A stretch of DNA of 64,000 nt from Halobacteroides halobius DSM 5150 (GCF_000328625.1 NC_019978.1:1116001-1180000), one strand, 5' to 3'; positions 17,725 to 26,709 are shown, counted from the stretch's first letter. Numbers and translations: made by a program. The notes: generated by a model from the letters alone, not told the origin.

Positions 17725-19830
17725 GTGTGCTCTGTAGTCTATGATGATAGTAGGTGTAAGTCCTGCCTATTCTGGAAGAATGGATAATATGGTTGAGATA
17801 TTGTGGCACTCACAGACGAAATGGGTGAGCAAACGGAGAAAACAAACGTCAACCTAAGTTAATAAAGAACAGGATATGAAGCCAACAGTAACAGGGTGTT
17901 CATCGTGAGATGTAATCTGAAGAGTTTGAGGCGAAAAATCAGTCCGGAACAATATGTGAACCGAAGGTGGCATTCATTAGTGACGACTCACCAAAATAAT
18001 GGGGAAGTCCAAGGCTAACTTATAGACCATAGGAATATGTTAGGCTAATGAGTGTGATTATGGTCGGAATGATTGGAATATAGCATAGGTGACCAGAGGA
18101 TGCTCTAATATGGTCTTTATAGAAATTTATAAAGATAAGTGATGATATAACCTGAATAGGGAAAGTCAAAGCGATGAAATATTAGAGTTCAGAAGCTATC
18201 ATAGTAGTGAAAAAAAAAAATCAATGAAAGTTGATTACAGTGAAGGATAGCCAGGTTATTGAAGTTTAGAATTGAGTGTTGATGGTATTTAAATCAAAAT
18301 GGTTTAAACATTGTTAAAGACAATAAGTCTTAAAAGAAATAGCGGACAGAAAATCATAACTGGAAGCGTGATGAATTTAAGAAAAACCATGACCTAAGTA
18401 GTAGTAAACTAAGAGGTGCGATTGGCGAGAGCTTAGAAGACGTGCTTAGGAATGCTACGAATATAGGGGTTTAGATATTAAGACAGGATAGGAAGAACTG
18501 GTAAGTCGTGAGGTAGGATAGGTGAAAAAAAAAATTAGTTCGCTATATAGTATAAAAGATTTAGTGACTAAGAAAAGACATTTACATTGTGCAGCTCAGA
18601 AAGTTTTGAATAATGGTGGTTGTGGAGGGATTGACGGTGTAGAAGTTGAAGAATTTAGAGAAAATTACACTAAGAATATGAGTGCTTTATATCGCCAGTT
18701 AACAGAAGATAGATATGAGCCACAACCAGTTCTAAGAACGTATATCTCAAAAGGAAATGGAGAACAAAGACCACTAGGTATTCCAGTAATTAAAGACCGA
18801 ATTGCCCAACAAGCAGTGAAACAGATTCTAGAGATACACTTTGAAGAAATATTCTGCGACTGTTCTTATGGTTTTAGACCTAATAGGTCAACCGAAGATG
18901 CAATTAAGAAAGTAGAAGAATATAAAGAACAAGGTTATAATTGGGTATTAGACGCAGATGTCAAATCTTACTTTGATACAATAGACCATGAAATTTTAAT
19001 GGAGCTGATAGCAGAGGAAGTAAGTGATGGTTGGATATTAGATATTATTAGGTCGTGGCTTACTATAGGTGTCATGACTGAGCAAGGAAGAGAAGAAACA
19101 ACGGAGGGAACTCCACAAGGAGGCGTAATTTCTCCACTTTTAGCAAATATCTACCTACATCACTTTGATAAGAAAATGACGCGTCGAGGATATAAGATAG
19201 TTAGATTTGCCGATGACTTTATAATTATGGCTAAGAGTAAAGCTAAAGCAGAACGTGCTTTGGAAGTAACTCGCCAGATTATAGAAAATGAATTAAACTT
19301 AAGACTACATCCTCGGAAAACAGTAATTACGAATTTTGATGATGGGTTTAAATTTCTAGAATTTAGATTTTATAATGGTGATTATAAAATGCCAAAAGAG
19401 AGCTCTATTAAAAGTTTCAAGGATAAAGTAAGAAAGAAAACCAAAAGGAATAGATCAATAGGAGTAGCTGTAATGATTGATGAACTTAATTTAATTATTA
19501 GAGGTTGGGGTAATAGCTTTCTACTAGGAAATGTTAAAGGACTATATAAAAAGTTAGATGGTTGGATAAGAATGAGAGTACGTTGTTTTATAGAAGGAAA
19601 GAAGGCGAAAGGACAGAATTATCGCCTTCCTAATAAAATATTAAGAGATTTAGGACTAGAATCACTGCTTACCGATGTGCTTTAGACAAGAGTAAAATAT
19701 ACATTTGTGGCAACACAAAGACGATAACTTACTCTCTGTTAAGGAGCAACAATGACCGAAAGCTGTATACGGGAGAACCGTACGTGCAGTTTGACAAGAG
19801 GTCCCAGCCGTGAGGCTGGTCCTACTTTAT
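17725..19830 (+). mobile_element. Group II intron (probably class IIC) with its own reverse transcriptase
   Basis: The left boundary is GTGTG at 17725, the standard 5' end of group II introns, directly after a terminator hairpin. About 800 bases of non-coding, GC-richer RNA-domain sequence precede the reverse-transcriptase gene (18522-19685). Domain V is seen at about 19760-19793 as AGCTGTATACGGG, a GAGA-type turn, then CCGTACGTGCAGTTT. Domain VI follows with CCAGCCGTGAGGCTGG (19804-19819) and the intron ends near CCTACTTTAT at 19830. Insertion in a terminator and a maturase without endonuclease both point to class IIC. The right boundary is uncertain by a few bases. No GGGCCAA heptamer is found inside, unlike the host DNA. 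Confidence 0.9.
18522..19685 (+). CDS. ltrA: Group II intron reverse transcriptase/maturase without endonuclease domain
   Basis: The 387-aa protein has RT domains 0-7: GIDGVEVEEF, RPLGIPVIKDRIAQQ, YGFRPNRST, DADVKSYFD with the first catalytic Asp, GTPQGGVISPLLANIYL, and the catalytic RFADDF with Asp231 and Asp232. A short thumb/X domain for splicing follows (RGWGNSFLLGNVKGLY, C-terminal basic residues), and no HNH endonuclease is present. This is the size and shape of class C maturases. Start is GTG at 18522 after GAGGTAGGATA. It enables splicing and retrohoming of the surrounding intron. Confidence 0.93.
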   Translation: MKKKISSLYSIKDLVTKKRHLHCAAQKVLNNGGCGGIDGVEVEEFRENYTKNMSALYRQLTEDRYEPQPVLRTYISKGNGEQRPLGIPVIKDRIAQQAVKQILEIHFEEIFCDCSYGFRPNRSTEDAIKKVEEYKEQGYNWVLDADVKSYFDTIDHEILMELIAEEVSDGWILDIIRSWLTIGVMTEQGREETTEGTPQGGVISPLLANIYLHHFDKKMTRRGYKIVRFADDFIIMAKSKAKAERALEVTRQIIENELNLRLHPRKTVITNFDDGFKFLEFRFYNGDYKMPKESSIKSFKDKVRKKTKRNRSIGVAVMIDELNLIIRGWGNSFLLGNVKGLYKKLDGWIRMRVRCFIEGKKAKGQNYRLPNKILRDLGLESLLTDVL

Positions 19831-19907
19831 TTTTGAAGTAGGCAGGATAATTTTTGAATTTTGTTTAATAATATATATGATAACTATTTTTCGAAAGGAG
19901 TGATAGT

Positions 19908-20984
19908 ATGGCAAAAATATTAACTGCACCAGGAAAGTATATACAAGGGAAAGGAACTTTAAAAGAATTAGGTAAGTATGTAGGGGATTTAGGAAATAAT
20001 GTATTAGCCATTTGTGATGAATTTATCTTAGATTCTTTCTCTAAGCAGATTAAAGTTGGATTAGAGGATGAGCAATTGCGATTAGGAAAATTTAATGGTG
20101 AATGTTCTAGAGCTGAAATAGATAGGTTAAAGGAGTTGGCCCAGGCTGAAGAAGCTGAGGTTATAATTGGGATCGGTGGCGGTAAGACTTTAGATACAGC
20201 TAAAGCTGTTTCCTATTATACTAATTTACCAGTAGCTATTGTACCAACTATTGCAGCTACTGATGCACCTTGTAGTGCTTTATCTGTAATTTATACTGAG
20301 GAAGGTGTATTTGAAGAGTATTTATTTTTACCATCTAACCCTAATTTAGTAATAATGGATACAAAAGTAATAGCTCAAGCCCCAGTAGAGTTTTTAATAG
20401 CAGGAATAGGAGATGCCTTAGCCACTTATTTTGAGGCTGAAGCTTGTAGTGTAACGAGAGTAGATAATATTGCTGGAGGAAGTCAAACTGCTGCAGCTTT
20501 AAACTTGGCCCAATTATGTTATGAAACTCTCTTAGATTATGGAGTAACAGCTAAAAAAGCAGTAGAAGCTGGGGGGGTTACAGAAGCTGTAGAAAAAATT
20601 GTTGAAGCTAATACTTTATTAAGTGGATTAGGTTTTGAGAGTGGTGGCTTAGCAGCTGCTCATGCTATTCATAATGGATTTACTGTATTAGAGAAGACAC
20701 ACAGTAAAACTCATGGTGAAAAAGTAGCGTATTCTACCATTGTACAGCTTGTTTTAGAAGATAGGCCACCTCGAGTAATTGAACAAGTAATTAATTTTTG
20801 TAAAGAGGTTGGTTTACCAACAACTTTAGCTGATTTAGGAATTGAGCAAGCAACTGAAGAAGGTATATTAGAAGTAGCTAAAGCTAGTTGTGTCGAAGAT
20901 GAAACAATCCATAATATGCCCTTTGAAGTAACTCCTGGTCTAGTTAAAGATGCTATCTTAGCAGTTGATAAATTAAGCAGATAA
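19908..20984 (+). CDS. gldA: Glycerol dehydrogenase (NAD+, iron/zinc-type)
   Basis: The 358-aa protein is a GldA-type member of the iron-containing alcohol dehydrogenase superfamily, oxidising glycerol to dihydroxyacetone in the cytoplasm. It has the NAD-binding GIGGGKTLDTAKA loop, the substrate segment TIAATDAPCSALSV, and metal ligands in AGIGDALATYFEAEA (Asp), AAHAIHNG (His) and KTHGEKV (His). ATG at 19908 follows AAAGGAGTGATAGT. The PCC-domain gene follows after 14 bases, so the two may be cotranscribed. Glycerol use would suit an organism living on compatible-solute glycerol, but that is inference. Confidence 0.93.
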   Translation: MAKILTAPGKYIQGKGTLKELGKYVGDLGNNVLAICDEFILDSFSKQIKVGLEDEQLRLGKFNGECSRAEIDRLKELAQAEEAEVIIGIGGGKTLDTAKAVSYYTNLPVAIVPTIAATDAPCSALSVIYTEEGVFEEYLFLPSNPNLVIMDTKVIAQAPVEFLIAGIGDALATYFEAEACSVTRVDNIAGGSQTAAALNLAQLCYETLLDYGVTAKKAVEAGGVTEAVEKIVEANTLLSGLGFESGGLAAAHAIHNGFTVLEKTHSKTHGEKVAYSTIVQLVLEDRPPRVIEQVINFCKEVGLPTTLADLGIEQATEEGILEVAKASCVEDETIHNMPFEVTPGLVKDAILAVDKLSR

Positions 20985-20998
20985 ACAGAGGTGATTTT

Positions 20999-21424
20999 AT
21001 GTTAAGGGAATATAATGTAACTAATATTTATCAAGGGCGATTAGAGACTGGTGATGATTTATTGGCAGAACTAACAAAACTGGTTAAAGAAAAGGGAATT
21101 GAAGCAGGAAAAGTATCTGCTATTGGTGCTGTTAAGCAGGCTACTTTATCGTATTATGACCAAGAAAAACAACAGTATAATGAAAAAGAATTTAATCAAC
21201 CATTAGAAATTATCAGTTTCTTAGGTAATATTTCTTTAAAGGATGGTGAGCCAATAATTCATGCTCATATTTCATTAGGAGATGAAGAAGGAGAATTATA
21301 CGGTGGCCATTTAGCTTCTGAAACTATTGTTTTTGCTTGTGAGTTTATAATTGAAGAGTATGAAGGAAAGCCGTTTAAAAGAGGTTATCATGAAACTACT
21401 GGTTTACCTTTATGGCAAAAATAA
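20999..21424 (+). CDS. PCC/PPC (DUF296) domain protein
   Basis: The 141-aa protein is one complete PPC/PCC domain: AIGAVKQATLSYYD, IISFLGNISLKDGEPIIHAH, then LGGxx-like ELYGGHL and ETTGLPLW at the end. The clustered histidines (IHAHISL, GGHL) are typical; in some prokaryotic members they bind a metal. Such domains form trimers and are often annotated as DNA-binding, with weak experimental support in bacteria. It lies 14 bases after gldA. Confidence 0.85.
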   Translation: MLREYNVTNIYQGRLETGDDLLAELTKLVKEKGIEAGKVSAIGAVKQATLSYYDQEKQQYNEKEFNQPLEIISFLGNISLKDGEPIIHAHISLGDEEGELYGGHLASETIVFACEFIIEEYEGKPFKRGYHETTGLPLWQK

Positions 21425-21492
21425 GAAGCACAGAAAGGCATATTTTTAATTTCATAATAATAATATTCAGTAAATAGGAGGGATATTATATT

Positions 21493-22737
21493 ATGAAATT
21501 GATTAAAAGATGGTTTGATTTAGAACTTCATACTAAAATTTTAATTGGGTTAATTTTAGGTATTATACTAGGTTTTATTTTAGGGCCAACGGCTAAAGCA
21601 CTTAAACCTTTTGGTAGTCTATTTATTAGACTAATTAGAATGGTAATTATTCCTTTAGTCTTTTCTTCTCTAGTGGTTGGAGCTGCTAGTATAGGAGACC
21701 CTAAAAGTCTGGGGCGGATTGGTGGAAAAACAATAGCTTTTTATTTAGTTACTACTGCTTTTGCAGTAATAATCGGGTTATTAATGGGAAATATTCTACA
21801 GCCAGGTGTAAATTTAAATATGGATGTAGGTCAAGTAACAATGCAAGCTAAAGAACCGCCTGCTTTAAGTGAAACTTTATTAAATATTGTTCCTAAAAAT
21901 CCTATTATGGCTTTACAACAAGGAAATATGTTACAAATTATTGTTTTTTCTTTAGTATTAGGGGTTACTCTTACTTTAATTGGAGATAAAGGTAAACCAG
22001 TATTAGAATTTTTTGATTCTTTAGCAGAAACTATGTATAAAATGACAGCAATGGTAATGGAACTTGCTCCTTATGGTGTATTAGCTTTAATTGCTTCGGT
22101 AGTTGGATCTTTTGGGTTATCTGTTTTACTGCCCTTAATAAAGGTTATAATAGCTGTTTATATCGGATGTTTAATCCACTGGTTGATTACTTATGGTGGA
22201 GCAATTAAATTTTTCTCTCAACTAAAAATAACAGAGTTTTTCAAAGGAATTTCTAGTGCTCAAATTTTTGCTTTTAGTACTTGTAGTAGTTCAGGAACTT
22301 TACCAGTTACAACTAAGTGTTGTCGAGAAAATTTGGGAGCATCTGATAAAATTACTAGTTTTGTTTTACCATTAGGTGCTACAGTTAATATGGATGGAAC
22401 TGCTTTATACCAAGGGGTTTGTGCCTTGTTTGTAGCTCAAGTATATGGTTTAGACCTTAGTATAGCCCAGCAATTGGTGGTTGTTTTAACAGCTACTTTA
22501 GCTTCTATTGGTACAGCAGGGGTTCCTTCAGCAGGATTAATCATGTTAACTTTAACTTTAAAGAGTGTGGGATTACCTTTAGAAGGAGTGGCCTTAATTG
22601 CAGGCATTGATCGGATTTTGGATATGGCCAGAACTGTAACTAATATTACAGGAGATAGTGCTGCTACTGTAATTGTAGGTTCTTCTGAAGATGAAATTGA
22701 TTTAGAAGTTGCTAATAATAAGGTGGTTAATACCTAA
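21493..22737 (+). CDS. Dicarboxylate/amino acid:cation symporter (DAACS, GltP/GltT type)
   Basis: The 414-aa membrane protein has the family hallmarks: eight or so transmembrane helices, the serine-rich re-entrant loop STCSSSGTLPVTTKC, the NMDGTALYQG motif in TM7, the second re-entrant loop SIGTAGVPSAGLIM, and DRILDMARTVTNITGD in TM8. It should take up glutamate, aspartate or C4-dicarboxylates with Na+ or H+. ATG at 21493 follows AGGAGGGATATTAT. A terminator follows, shared with the convergent azlCD genes or serving this gene alone. Confidence 0.93.
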   Translation: MKLIKRWFDLELHTKILIGLILGIILGFILGPTAKALKPFGSLFIRLIRMVIIPLVFSSLVVGAASIGDPKSLGRIGGKTIAFYLVTTAFAVIIGLLMGNILQPGVNLNMDVGQVTMQAKEPPALSETLLNIVPKNPIMALQQGNMLQIIVFSLVLGVTLTLIGDKGKPVLEFFDSLAETMYKMTAMVMELAPYGVLALIASVVGSFGLSVLLPLIKVIIAVYIGCLIHWLITYGGAIKFFSQLKITEFFKGISSAQIFAFSTCSSSGTLPVTTKCCRENLGASDKITSFVLPLGATVNMDGTALYQGVCALFVAQVYGLDLSIAQQLVVVLTATLASIGTAGVPSAGLIMLTLTLKSVGLPLEGVALIAGIDRILDMARTVTNITGDSAATVIVGSSEDEIDLEVANNKVVNT

Positions 22738-22741
22738 AGCT

Positions 22742-22770
22742 AATCCTCCCTAGTTGGGGAGGATTTTTTA
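22742..22770 (+). terminator. Terminator between the DAACS symporter and azlD
   Basis: AATCCTCCC (22742-22750) pairs with GGGGAGGATT (22756-22765) and is followed by six T's. Convergent azlD ends just beyond, at 22779. Confidence 0.85.
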
Positions 22771-22778
22771 TTTATTAT

Positions 22779-23078
22779 TTAAATTATCTGCCACAAATAG
22801 ACCCCGAGGATTCCTCCACCTACTATTAGTAATAAGTGAACTTCAAATAGTGCCAATAGGACAGAAATAAGTCCTCCTACAATTGCAGATGTCTGACTAT
22901 TAGTGGAGTTTAAAATACCTGGAAAGATTAGAGCACTCAAAGCAGCGAAAGGGATGAATTCTAGGACCCGCTTTAAAAAAGGTGGTAATTTAATATTTTT
23001 AAGTAGGGCTAAGGGTATCATTCTAGGTAAATAGGTAACAATGCCCATGGCAACTATCAATAATATTAGATAACTCAT
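22779..23078 (-). CDS. azlD: Branched-chain amino acid exporter small subunit AzlD
   Basis: The 99-aa protein is an AzlD/BrnE-type membrane protein with three or four hydrophobic segments: MGIVTYLPRMIPLALL, FIPFAALSALIFPGIL and a C-terminal helix. It partners with AzlC to export branched-chain amino acids. Its ATG overlaps the azlC stop by four bases (ATGA), which implies translational coupling. Confidence 0.9.
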   Translation of the reverse strand: MSYLILLIVAMGIVTYLPRMIPLALLKNIKLPPFLKRVLEFIPFAALSALIFPGILNSTNSQTSAIVGGLISVLLALFEVHLLLIVGGGILGVYLWQII

Positions 23079-23827
23079 TCTCTATCAACTCCTGTAGGAA
23101 AGATAATTGCTCCAATCATTGCTGTAGATAAGGTTGTAATTATAATTGACCAACCAGTGGATATGTTACTAAACAAAGGTATCCAATATAAGCTAGAATT
23201 AATTATAATAGCGATTATAAAAATTCCAAATATTACTTTAGATTTTTTTAGACTAGGAATAAGTAGCCCAATAAACATTACATAAAGGGCAATACCCATA
23301 CTATTTTGAACTACCTCTGGTAAACTTGCCCCTAAAAAGACGCCAATTGCAGTTCCTAAGACCCAAGCACTATAGCTAATTAAATTTAGTCCTAATAAAA
23401 ATTTTGCTGTTAATTCTTTTTCAGGTCGCAAGGATGCTACCGAAAAAGTTTCATCAGTAATTCCAAAAGCCAATATAGCTCGCCATTTTTGTGATACTTC
23501 TTTATTAATCTTCTGAGAAATGGAAGCTGACATTAAAAAATGTCTTAAATTGATAATAAAAGTAGTCATTACAATCTCCCAATAACCAGTCTGTAAGGCT
23601 AATAAATTGACTGCTATAAATTGGCTGGCTCCAGCAAAGACCAGCAAAGACATTAAGATACTAATCGAGTTAGGTATTCCGGCTGACTTAGAAACTAAGC
23701 CAAAGGCTATTGCTATTGGAATATAGCCAAGGGCAATAGGAATTCCTTTTTTAAGTCCTGAGCTAAAGGATAAATTAGTGTCTTCTGCATAGGTTATTTC
23801 TTTTGTAAAAGAATTTTCATTCTTCAT
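23075..23827 (-). CDS. azlC: Branched-chain amino acid exporter large subunit AzlC
   Basis: The 250-aa AzlC/BrnF-type membrane protein has the family motifs GIPIALGYIPIAIAFG, FAGASQFIAVNLL, INLRHFLMSASIS and FGITDETFSV. With AzlD it forms the exporter for leucine, isoleucine, valine or analogues. The ATG at 23827 follows AAAGGAGTATTTAGG on the minus strand. I see no T-box or other known leader in the 180 bases upstream, only an imperfect hairpin at 23877-23933. Confidence 0.92.
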   Translation of the reverse strand: MKNENSFTKEITYAEDTNLSFSSGLKKGIPIALGYIPIAIAFGLVSKSAGIPNSISILMSLLVFAGASQFIAVNLLALQTGYWEIVMTTFIINLRHFLMSASISQKINKEVSQKWRAILAFGITDETFSVASLRPEKELTAKFLLGLNLISYSAWVLGTAIGVFLGASLPEVVQNSMGIALYVMFIGLLIPSLKKSKVIFGIFIIAIIINSSLYWIPLFSNISTGWSIIITTLSTAMIGAIIFPTGVDRE

Positions 23828-23876
23828 TCCTAAATACTCCTTTCTTAGGTGCAGTTATCAGTTATCAGTAAAGTAT

Positions 23877-23933
23877 TAAATCAAAATAATTTTCACTTGC
23901 GTTAATGCATGGCAAAATTAATTCTTTGATTTA
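23877..23933. repeat. Imperfect long inverted repeat upstream of azlC
   Basis: TAAATCAAAATAATTTT (23877-23893) is nearly complementary to AAAATTAATTCTTTGATTTA (23914-23933) around a 20-base loop. Nearby, 23851-23868 holds a short tandem AGTTATC repeat. It could be an mRNA hairpin, an operator or a decayed element; I cannot tell which. Confidence 0.45.
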
Positions 23934-23940
23934 GGATCAT

Positions 23941-23979
23941 AAAAAATTAGTAGGAACACGATAAATCGTATCCCTACTA
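23941..23979 (-). terminator. Terminator of the LL-DAP aminotransferase gene
   Basis: Read on the minus strand, AGTAGGGATACGAT pairs with ATCGTGTTCCTACT (23949-23978 on the + strand), followed by AATTTTTT. It ends the gene at 24009-25250. Confidence 0.8.
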
Positions 23980-24008
23980 GAGTTATTATCTATATAGTTA
24001 TTTTAATC

Positions 24009-25250
24009 TTAAAATACAAATTCTATATCAGATAATCTATCTTTGATTTCTGCAAGAACTCTCTTTTCTTCAGCTTTATCTTCAGCTTCAAAAGTAACTG
24101 AGAAACGAACAAAGTTTCCGGCATCATCCCAAGGTACTGTTGAAATTAATTTTTCTTTAATTAAGAATTGAGAGAAATCTTCAGCAGTTGCAAACTTCTT
24201 ACCACCTTTAGTTCCTTTAGGGATTTCAACATATAAATAGAAAGAACCTTTAGGTTTTTGAGCATCAAATCCGAGTTCTTGTAGGCCATCAGCTAACATT
24301 TCATGGCGTCTAGAATATTTTTGGGCCGTTTTTTCTGTTATTTCTGGATGTTCTAAAGCATAGACTCCTGCTTTTTGAATAGCTCTAAACTGACCTGAAT
24401 CATTATTATCTTTAACAGTAGCAAAAGCTTTAACTACTTTTTCATTACCTGCTACAAAGGCTAATCTCCAACCAGTCATATTAAATGATTTAGATAAAGA
24501 TTGAATCTCAATTCCTACTTCTTTAGCTCCTGGAATTGATAAGAAACTTAGTGGTTCATTATCATCAAATACTAAACCAGCATATGCAGCATCATGAATA
24601 ACTACAATATTATTTTCTTTAGCAAATTCGATCACTTCTTCAAAGAATTCCCGAGTTGCAGATGCACCAGTAGGATTATTAGGATAATTTAAATAAAGTA
24701 ACTTAGCTCTTTCTTTTTGTTCTGTAGTTAAGTCATTTAAGTTAGGAAGGAAATTATTTTCTTTTAATAACGGTAGCTCAACTACTTCTCCTTGATACCA
24801 TTTGGTATGAGTTCCTAAAACTGGATAACCTGGAGTAGTCATAATTGTAATATCTCCTGGATTAATAAAAGCACTAGGAAGCATAGCTAAAGCTGGTTTT
24901 GAACCAATTGAATGATTTACTTCTGTTTCATTATCTAATCCAGTAACTCCAAATACTTCCTCCATATAATTAACTGCAGCATCTTTAAACTGCTGGATGC
25001 CATTATCAGCATAGAACCTATTTTCGGGCTTTTGGGCTTCTTGATATAAGATCTCTACTACTTTATCATCAGCCATCCAATCAGGTTCTCCAACCCCCAT
25101 ATCAATTAATTCCACATCAGGATTTTCTTTCTTTGCTTGTCTTTTGGCCCTCTTAATTTTCTCAAACTTATAAATATCATTGTCTTTTCCGAATTCTTTT
25201 CCTCCGATTCGTTCTGCAAATAAATTTTGAATATAGTTTTCTTGTGACAT
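24009..25250 (-). CDS. dapL: LL-diaminopimelate aminotransferase-like PLP enzyme
   Basis: The 413-aa fold-type I aminotransferase fits the DapL group: DMGVGEPDWMADD near residue 50, YADNGIQQF, TTPGYPVLGTH, LNYPNNPTGA, and the PLP-lysine motif SLSKSFNMTGWRLAF. DapL makes LL-diaminopimelate from tetrahydrodipicolinate and glutamate for lysine and cell-wall synthesis. The N-terminal extension FAERIGGKEFGKDN is typical of DapL-like clostridial enzymes. Related aminotransferases with other substrates exist, so the exact reaction is likely but not certain. ATG at 25250 follows GAAGGGAGAATCTAC; a sigma-A promoter lies 45 bases further upstream. Confidence 0.8.
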   Translation of the reverse strand: MSQENYIQNLFAERIGGKEFGKDNDIYKFEKIKRAKRQAKKENPDVELIDMGVGEPDWMADDKVVEILYQEAQKPENRFYADNGIQQFKDAAVNYMEEVFGVTGLDNETEVNHSIGSKPALAMLPSAFINPGDITIMTTPGYPVLGTHTKWYQGEVVELPLLKENNFLPNLNDLTTEQKERAKLLYLNYPNNPTGASATREFFEEVIEFAKENNIVVIHDAAYAGLVFDDNEPLSFLSIPGAKEVGIEIQSLSKSFNMTGWRLAFVAGNEKVVKAFATVKDNNDSGQFRAIQKAGVYALEHPEITEKTAQKYSRRHEMLADGLQELGFDAQKPKGSFYLYVEIPKGTKGGKKFATAEDFSQFLIKEKLISTVPWDDAGNFVRFSVTFEAEDKAEEKRVLAEIKDRLSDIEFVF

Positions 25251-25292
25251 ATGTAGATTCTCCCTTCTCTAATATCTAGTATTCAATATATA

Positions 25293-25320
25293 ATTATATA
25301 ATATTATTTACATTATTCAA
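25293..25320 (-). promoter_or_regulatory. Sigma-A-type promoter for the dapL-like gene
   Basis: On the minus strand TTGAAT (25320-25315) and TATAAT (25298-25293) are separated by 16 bases, about 43 bases upstream of the ATG. Confidence 0.65.
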
Positions 25321-25443
25321 ATGATTTAGTAGAAATAAAAGATTTTTATTAATAAATTTTAATTATTTGTTTGATTTTGAAGGGAAGATACTATTCCTGT
25401 CGAAGATAATAAGTAGTATCTTATTTGGAAGGGAGGAATTAAT

Positions 25444-26565
25444 ATTTCATATTTTGAATTATTAGTTCAAGATAGTAATTATTTTATACTATCTATTAGT
25501 GGTTTAATAATTATTATGTTGCTAAGTTTGTTATTTAAAAAAGAGGAAGAGGAAGTTGAGTATGATACTTTAATTTCTAAGTTAAGGAGTAATCTTAAAC
25601 AAGGATTGTCATTAGTTGATCAGTTAGAGGATATTCATATAAAACAGAGGTTGCTTTTAGAAGGAAAGAAGGATTTAGAAAAGAAAATTTATTTAAAGGT
25701 AAAAAAAGCAATAATAGAAGGGGATTTTTTTAAACAGCTGTTAGCTAAATCTATCAATTCAGAATGCGAAGTTAAAAAACAGGCAATTTCAATTTTAATG
25801 GAGCATAAAACCCCTCAAACAGTTGATTATTTAATTCCTTTTTTATATGATGATAATCTTGAAATAAAGAATTTAGTGATTGAAGAATTAGCTAAGGTAA
25901 ATAATACTAAAGCAGTTACAACTTTAGTAAATTATTTAGATTATTGTAATGAAGTAGCAACCCAACAAACTTTAAGACAAGCTTTTTATAATTTAGGTTC
26001 TAAATGTGTGCCTAAATTATTAGAGTTAATTGACTCTGAAACAAAACATTTAAATTGGATTGTTAAATTGTTAGGTGAGATTGGAGATGAAGAAATTATA
26101 GATCCCTTATTAGAGCTGTTAGAGAAACATTCTAAGCCTGAAATAAGGGTAGGGGCTACCAAAAGTTTATCTCAGTTTTTAGATTATCCTCGGGTGTTTA
26201 ATAGTTTGTTAGTAGCACTTGAAGATCAAGATTGTCATGTTAGAGCTCAAATAGTTAAGTTATTAAGCAAGATAGATAATTCAGAAATTCTATCTTATAT
26301 TTATTATATGCTTGATGATACTAGTGGAATTGTAAGAAGTAATGCTGCCAGAGCATTATTAGAGTCAGGAAATGAAGGGATTAAGTATCTTATCTTAGGT
26401 GCTGAGAAAAAAGAATCGCCAGAGGTTTTAAGGTGTTTAAAAGAGGTAGATACTTTAAAATTAATTAAGATAATAAAAGAAGATTATCAAACAGATGATT
26501 TTAATGAAAATTCTGCTGTGTTAAGAGTAATAGATGATTCAGATGATGAAAAATTAACAGGATAA
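25444..26565 (+). CDS. HEAT-repeat protein with N-terminal membrane anchor
   Basis: From ATT at 25444 the frame gives 373 aa; from the first ATG (25516) it gives 349 aa. I prefer the ATT because GGGAGG sits exactly 7 bases upstream, the ATG has no Shine-Dalgarno, and the extra 24 residues complete one transmembrane helix (YFILSISGLIIIMLLSLLF). The rest is cytoplasmic alpha-solenoid: repeated HEAT units such as KKQAISILMEH, IKNLVIEELAK, IRVGATKSL, VRAQIVKLL, and VRSNAARALLESG. HEAT proteins bind partners rather than catalyse; the partner is unknown. It faces a convergent 38-aa gene with a shared terminator. Confidence 0.75.
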   Translation: MSYFELLVQDSNYFILSISGLIIIMLLSLLFKKEEEEVEYDTLISKLRSNLKQGLSLVDQLEDIHIKQRLLLEGKKDLEKKIYLKVKKAIIEGDFFKQLLAKSINSECEVKKQAISILMEHKTPQTVDYLIPFLYDDNLEIKNLVIEELAKVNNTKAVTTLVNYLDYCNEVATQQTLRQAFYNLGSKCVPKLLELIDSETKHLNWIVKLLGEIGDEEIIDPLLELLEKHSKPEIRVGATKSLSQFLDYPRVFNSLLVALEDQDCHVRAQIVKLLSKIDNSEILSYIYYMLDDTSGIVRSNAARALLESGNEGIKYLILGAEKKESPEVLRCLKEVDTLKLIKIIKEDYQTDDFNENSAVLRVIDDSDDEKLTG

Positions 26566-26570
26566 AAAAG

Positions 26571-26603
26571 GACTGGAGGGCTAACCTCCAGTCTAATTTT
26601 TTT
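26571..26603. terminator. Bidirectional terminator
   Basis: GACTGGAGG (26571-26579) pairs with CCTCCAGTC (26585-26593) over five bases. T's follow on the + strand and AAAAAAGG precedes it, giving T's on the minus strand, so it can stop both the HEAT gene and the convergent small gene. Confidence 0.85.
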
Positions 26604-26709
26604 GGGAATTGTTTTTTTTAGCTTTTTGTTCTAATTCTGCCTGATGGGCCATTACTTCTTCTTCTAATTGCTTAGACTTTACATAATAAAAGCTATCTTC
26701 ATAGCACAT
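26593..26709 (-). CDS. Small 38-aa charged protein
   Basis: On the minus strand an ATG at 26709, preceded by GAGGTGATCAGT, opens 38 codons: MCYEDSFYYVKSKQ, then a Glu/Lys-rich helix (LEEEVMAHQAELEQKAKK). The helical pattern suggests a short coiled coil. A sigma-A-like promoter is visible upstream (26802-26830) and a bidirectional terminator overlaps the stop codon, which together make a complete gene. Family and role are unknown. Confidence 0.65.
   Translation of the reverse strand: MCYEDSFYYVKSKQLEEEVMAHQAELEQKAKKNNSQKN

Noticed and set aside
23851-23868. Short tandem repeat AGTTATC as CRISPR or iteron
   Set aside because: Only two or three 7-8-base units occur, without spacers or a nearby replication or cas gene.
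23828-24008. T-box or riboswitch in front of azlC
   Set aside because: The leader is too short and shows no T-box sequence; only an imperfect AT-rich hairpin is present.
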